Positions 7,100 through 10,977 of a stretch of DNA of 10,977 nucleotides are shown here, in pieces. Each line of letters begins with the position of its first letter. Within the stretch, counting starts at the first letter, position 1. A program made the position numbers and the translations under genes. The notes beneath the pieces are model-generated. The model did not search any database, was not told where the DNA came from, and saw only the letters and a list, made by a program, of their open reading frames with translations. The stretch is from Parvularia atlantis (lineage: Eukaryota; Opisthokonta; Rotosphaerida): NCBI GenBank assembly GCA_943704415.1, contig CALSCO010000841.1, positions 1-10,977 on the forward strand, in the 5' to 3' direction.

Positions 7100-8657
7100 T
7101 CAGTGGTCGATGCTTGCGCCGGAGTTTGCGCGTCCGCGCGCGTTGTACGTCGCCCTGTCACATGGACGCAGGTGTGAGGCTCGCGACAGCGCAGACAGGC
7201 AGCGCACGTCTTCACGAGCAGCGGCGCCTTTTCGTCGGCCGTGGTGCGATGTGCGCGCGAGGCAACGGGCGAGCTCGGCGCGACGTCCGAGCCGGCCGAG
7301 ACGCTCAAGCTGCCGTCTGCAACGGAGAAGATGCGCGTGAGTGCACGGGCGGGCGCACGGTGCGTGCGCGGCCGCACTCGCAGGCGGCGTGGACCCGTTG
7401 GCCGACGCGCGGAAGATGAAGAAGATGGTCAGCAGCTGCGTGCCGCTGTCAGGGATGGCGCACACGGGCCAGCATCCCCGCGCGCGCACCGGGATAACCT
7501 CTAGCACAAAGTAATAGAGCGGGTCGAACCACCAGAGCTCGCTCGTGGTGTCGTTGACGACGTTCTTGATGAGGATGCTGCAGCGCGTGACAAACATGGC
7601 CTGCACAGCGCACCGGCTCAGCGGCCACGGGCAGCGCGCGGCACGCGTGGGGCGCGCACGCTCAGGATGGATGCGACGGCTATAAGCTTGCGCAGCACGT
7701 CAAGGCGCGTCGTGCGCGAGAGGATGCTCGACGTGCGGATGGTTACGAGCGTCTGGTAGAAGCGCACGGCGAAGAAGCAGAAGACAACGGCTAGGATGAG
7801 GTAGATGGCGGCGTTGAACGACGACGCGATGAGCTGCAGCACCGTGCTAAACACCGGGTAGTCCGGGTCGTCATTCGGCGGCTCATCCGCGAAGCAGTTG
7901 CTGCGCGCGGGCGGTCGGTCTAGGCGCGCAAGGGCGCCGGCACGCGCGGCGCGCACGGCAGGTCGACGGCCATGAGGATGAAGTAGACGACGTACATGGC
8001 GATGTTGACGCCGATGTAGATGTGCAAAAGCCGGCGGCCCTCGCGGCCGTCGGTGCTCTTTGTGAGCGGCTGCGACAGGTAGTACATCTCGGCCCTGTGC
8101 GCGGCAGTGAGGGGCCTGTGTGCGTGCGCGCGTGGGCTGTGTGTGTGTGTGGGGCTGCGCACCAGAAGCAGGCGAGGACGATGTAGCCCGAGAAGAACAG
8201 GAGCGAGGGCATGATCGAGATGAACACGTTGACGCAGTTGGGCATGTCGAGCACGTTCTGCTCGACCGAGGGCTGCAGGAACATGAACACGGCGCGGCCT
8301 GCGCAGCGAAACAGCGACGGGCGTGAGCGTGAGCGTGAGCGTGTGCGTGTGCGTGCTGCACTGTGCTGTGCCGCGCACCGACGAGGCCGAGCAGGACAAA
8401 GACGTGGAACATGCGCTGCCACGTCCAGCCGCCGCGCTTGGCGGGCGCGCCGGCGGGCGGGGCGGCCGCGCGCGGGCTGGTCACGAGCAGCGCCAGCGAC
8501 AGGAAGGCCATCTGCGCGCGGGGGCTGCCGTCACGGCCGCGCCGCTCGCGCGCGCCGCCGGCAAGCGCACCAGCACGTAGACGCCGGCGAGGGCGTAGCG
8601 GGCGGCGGCGTACTTGCGGGTGTAGGCCTCGTCGTCGTCGCCGCCGTCGTCGGCCAT
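7100..8657 (-). CDS. Seven-transmembrane protein of the TOM1/THH1-GPR137 family (9 exons, 355 aa)
   Basis: Exons: 8657-8571, 8511-8379, 8298-8163, 8094-7957, 7900-7660, 7600-7490, 7435-7378, 7316-7208 and 7154-7100. All eight introns (53-80 nt) begin GTGCG and end CAG, and every phase closes. Predicted membrane helices lie near residues 20-40, 63-82, 105-124, 141-163, 189-209, 232-252 and 273-290. The diagnostic stretch MPSLLFFSGYIVLACFWAE (103-121), with its Pro, Phe-Phe-Ser and Trp-Ala, is typical of the THH1/TOM1/TOM3 domain shared by plant TOM1-like and animal GPR137 proteins. Known members sit in vacuolar or lysosomal membranes; GPR137 proteins affect mTORC1/Rag signalling, and plant TOM1 was found as a host factor for tobamovirus replication. 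The N-terminus is acidic (MADDGGDDDEA) and the C-terminal tail is Ser-rich with a PLL motif of the lysosomal-sorting type. Location and role here are inferred from the family. Confidence 0.92.
8319..8353. repeat. Hexanucleotide microsatellite inside intron 2 of the TOM1-like gene
   Basis: GCGTGA-type units run into GTGTGC-type units. This makes intron 2 (8378-8299) the longest intron found here, at 80 nt. Intron 3 of the same gene (8162-8095) also holds a (GT)n run near 8139-8150. Confidence 0.8.
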
Positions 8658-8799
8658 TCTGCGGCGGGCAGTGCACGTCAGCGGGGGGACACGAGCGGGT
8701 GGGGGTGGGGGGCGGCGCGAGGCGAGCGACCGACGCCGGGCGGACGACGCGCGCCCGTGCTGGCACCCGCATCATTCGGTTGCGAAGCGTGACAGACAC

Positions 8800-8849
8800 A
8801 CGCAACGACGACAGACGCAACGACGACACGCCCGCACACACGCAACGAC
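8800..8849. repeat. Short direct repeats between the FAAH-like and TOM1-like genes
   Basis: Three copies of ACGCAACGAC at 8800-8809, 8815-8824 and 8840-8849 lie in the 198-bp gap between the stop of the FAAH-like gene (8856) and the start of the TOM1-like gene (8657). They could be upstream regulatory sites of the latter or part of the 3' region of the former. The rest of the gap (8658-8799) shows only a G-rich plus strand (8690-8720). Confidence 0.6.
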
Positions 8850-8855
8850 ACATCC

Positions 8856-10815
8856 TCAAAGCAGCGACAGCGGGCGCACGCGCGGACGACGCCAGCCGCC
8901 AAACGCGTGTTCGAGCTCGCGCGCCACCGCCAGGCACAGGTGGTCCTGGCCCCGCGCCGCCACCACCTGCACGCCCACCGGCAGACCGTCCGCGCTCGCG
9001 CCCAGCGGCACCGCCGTCGCCGGGAACCCGACCAGGTTGAACAGGCCGCAGTAGGCGTAGCTGATCGGCTTGAGCACGGTCTCGCCGTGGCGCGGCTGGC
9101 GCGGCACTGTGAGCGGGCGCCGACGGGCTCGCGCGACCCGTCGCACCGCCGGCACCGGGTAGACGGGCACGAGCAGGACGCCGTCTGTGCCGAGGAGGGC
9201 CGTGAGGTCGCGCTTGAGCTGCTCTGTGGCCTGGGGGCTGCGGTCAGCGGCGCGCACGACGGTCGTGCACAGGGGGGGCGCGCACCGCGTCCAGGTCTGG
9301 CCGGGCGTGCGGCGGGTGCAGCGCGGCACCGATGAGGTAGATGAGCGTGACAAAGGTGTGCTGCGACGTGCCGCGCAGGACGCGCCACAGCTCGGGCAGG
9401 AAGCGCACGCGGCCGATGATCTGCTGCGGCGTCGGCGCCGTGTTCTGGCCGACGGTCGTCTCGTACAGCTCGTGCACGCCGCGCACGGCCGGGACCACGG
9501 GTGCGGTCACAGCGCGGCAGCCGGCACTGGTCGTGAGGTGTGCAAACGCGAGCCGCTGGGCACGGCGCACGGCGTCGTGCACGGCAAAGGCGCCGTCGAT
9601 CGGGAGCTCCTCCCACGAGATCACGCGCAGCGCGGCGAGGTCGACGGTGGCCGGGTCGCGCAGCACGAGCGCAGGGTCGACGGCGTCGTCCTGCGGTCGG
9701 CGAGCGTGTCAGGCGGCGAGTGTCGAGCGAGCCAGCGCAGCGGCGCCACCTGGCCGTCCGGGCCGGCAAGGACGCGCAGGACGAAGTACAGGTCGTCGAC
9801 GCAGCGCGCGATCGGGCCGAAGGTGTTCATGGGGCCGGGCGGGCCGGCGGCGACGGGGAAGTGGCCGGTGCCAGGCACGAGGCCGCCCGAGGGCTTGTGG
9901 CCAAAGGCGCCGTTGTGCAGGGCCGGGGCGCGGATCGAGCCGCCAATGTCGCTGCCGATGCCGACGAGCGACGCGCCGGCGCCGACGAGGCCACCCTCGC
10001 CACCCGACGAGCCACCAGTGGTGTGCGCGGGCGCGTGCGGGTTGAGCGCGCGGCCGTACAGCGCCGAGTTGGTCTCGGGCCAGAGCAGGAGCTCGCAGGT
10101 GTTGCTGACGCCGAGCACGATGCTGCGCGCGCGACGTCAGGGCACCGAGCACGAGCACGCGAGCGCATACGGCGGACGCACGCGCCGGCCGCACGCAGCC
10201 GCGCCACGACCGTCGCATCGTGTTCGGCGCTGGCGTGGGTGGCCGCGCGCGGGACGAAGGCTGCCGTCCAGGGCATGCCGCGCACGGCGAAGCTCTCCTT
10301 GATCGTCACGGGCACGCCCAGCAGCGGCTGCGTCGCGGCGTCCGGTGCGCGGCCGGCGCGCACGAGCTCGTCGACGGCCCTGTGCGCAGCTGCATCGGCC
10401 TGCCGTGCTGTGCCGCGCCCGATGCCCGCGCCGACGCACCTCGCCTCGCGCCGCGCGTCGTTGAAGCGGTCGCGCACGAGCAGGTTGAGCAGCGGGTTGA
10501 CCTCGCCGATCCGCGCCACGTACGCCTCGACCGCGCGTGCCGCCGTGAGCTCGCTGCTGCGGATGCGCGTGGCCAGGACGGCGGCGGGCGTGGCCAGGAT
10601 CGCTGGCGGCCGTCGGTGCGTGAGCCGCCCGCCCGCACGTCGCGCACGACATCGGCCCATCGAGCACCCTGGTCCTCGCGCGACAGCCCCGACGGCGCCG
10701 CAGCGTCCTTGGCCGCGGGCAGGCGCACGCGCACAAGCCGCGCGACGAGCGCCGGGCCAATCGCGCCGAGCACGATGTCGAACAGCGCCTCGATCAGCCC
10801 CGCGACGGTGCTCAT
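8856..10815 (-). CDS. Fatty acid amide hydrolase (FAAH)-like amidase-signature enzyme (7 exons, 536 aa)
   Basis: Exons: 10815-10668, 10602-10440, 10379-10182, 10122-9750, 9690-9286, 9230-9147 and 9095-8856. Introns are 51-65 nt, GT...CAG, all closing in phase. The second (60 nt) and sixth (51 nt) are multiples of three without stops, so an unspliced reading hides them. Splicing restores family-like text: ARREARAVDELV, RLRAAGAIVLGVSNTCEL and VYPVPAPRHGE. The enzyme would hydrolyse fatty acyl amides (anandamide-type lipids) to fatty acid and amine at a membrane. The Ser-cisSer-Lys triad is complete: Lys131 in GVPVTIKES, Ser208 in TTGGSSGGEGG, and nucleophile Ser232 in GSDIGGSIR. The C-terminus carries LGFPATAV-like NLVGFPATAVPLG and GLPVGVQVVAARGQDHLC. 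A hydrophobic N-terminal segment (about residues 5-28) suggests membrane anchoring as in FAAH2, whose length is similar. Other amidase-signature substrates cannot be excluded. Confidence 0.95.
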
Positions 10816-10977
10816 CGGTCGTGCGGGATGAACTCCATGTACAGGACAGCGCGAGGTTGAGGGGAGGAGGACAGCGGGCAGACGAGGGCGGAGGGAGACA
10901 GTGCAGGAGGACAAGCGAGGGGGGCAGTAAGACAAGCAAGCGGGAGGGGCGCGGCTGCGTGCGGCCGGCGCGTGCGT

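Noticed and set aside
6109-7419. 436-codon plus-strand open frame
   Set aside because: Arg/Ala/Ser-rich shadow of the secreted-protein gene in a shifted frame. The signal peptide, intron and folded-looking text are in the other frame.
8678-9769. Long minus-strand open frame of 363 codons
   Set aside because: It lies over the FAAH-like exons in the wrong frame; the amidase motifs are found in the neighbouring frames with in-phase introns.
9187-10302. 371-codon plus-strand open frame
   Set aside because: Antisense shadow of the FAAH-like gene.
10816-10977. Promoter of the FAAH-like gene
   Set aside because: Only a purine-rich plus strand is seen (about 10855-10950); no recognisable core element can be assigned.

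Overview
The window is from a GC-rich eukaryotic nuclear genome, most likely a free-living protist. Its protein-coding genes are cut by many tiny GT...AG introns of 47 to 80 nt, intergenic gaps are very short, and it carries non-LTR and mariner-type transposable elements. There are no bacterial features. The species cannot be named from the sequence. UGA is used as a stop by all four host genes.

Left half (1 to about 4110): mobile-element debris. Positions 1-2261 hold a minus-strand, decayed LINE (L1-like non-LTR retrotransposon) whose reverse transcriptase can still be followed through several frames and whose catalytic Asp-Asp box is deleted. Directly beside its truncated 5' end sits a complete mariner/Tc1-type DNA transposon at 2302-4108. 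It has TA target duplications at 2300-2301 and 4109-4110, 79-nt imperfect terminal inverted repeats, and a full-length 341-aa transposase. The second catalytic Asp of that transposase has become Gly. About 440 bp between the transposase stop and the right end is an unexplained cargo-like segment that reads best on the minus strand.

Right half (4229 to 10815): four tightly packed host genes. (1) A minus-strand gene at 6265-4229, with at least 11 exons, encodes ankyrin repeats, an acidic/lysine-rich linker and a C-terminal membrane domain. (2) A plus-strand gene at 6287-7031 encodes a secreted protein of unknown function. Its start codon is 21 bp from the start codon of gene 1. (3) A minus-strand gene at 8657-7100, 9 exons, 355 aa, encodes a seven-transmembrane protein of the TOM1/THH1-GPR137 family. 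(4) A minus-strand gene at 10815-8856, 7 exons, 536 aa, encodes an amidase-signature enzyme of the fatty acid amide hydrolase (FAAH) type with all three catalytic residues. I reconstructed the gene models by hand from splice phase and family resemblance. All junctions close in frame except one in gene 1 (between about 5260 and 5130).

The four host genes show no shared pathway. They are probably neighbours because the genome is compact, although two of them encode membrane proteins and the FAAH-like enzyme has a hydrophobic N-terminus. The most interesting items are the transposon with a disabled transposase and cargo-like DNA, the 21-bp divergent start region, the ankyrin-membrane fusion, and the strong GTGCG intron-donor preference.
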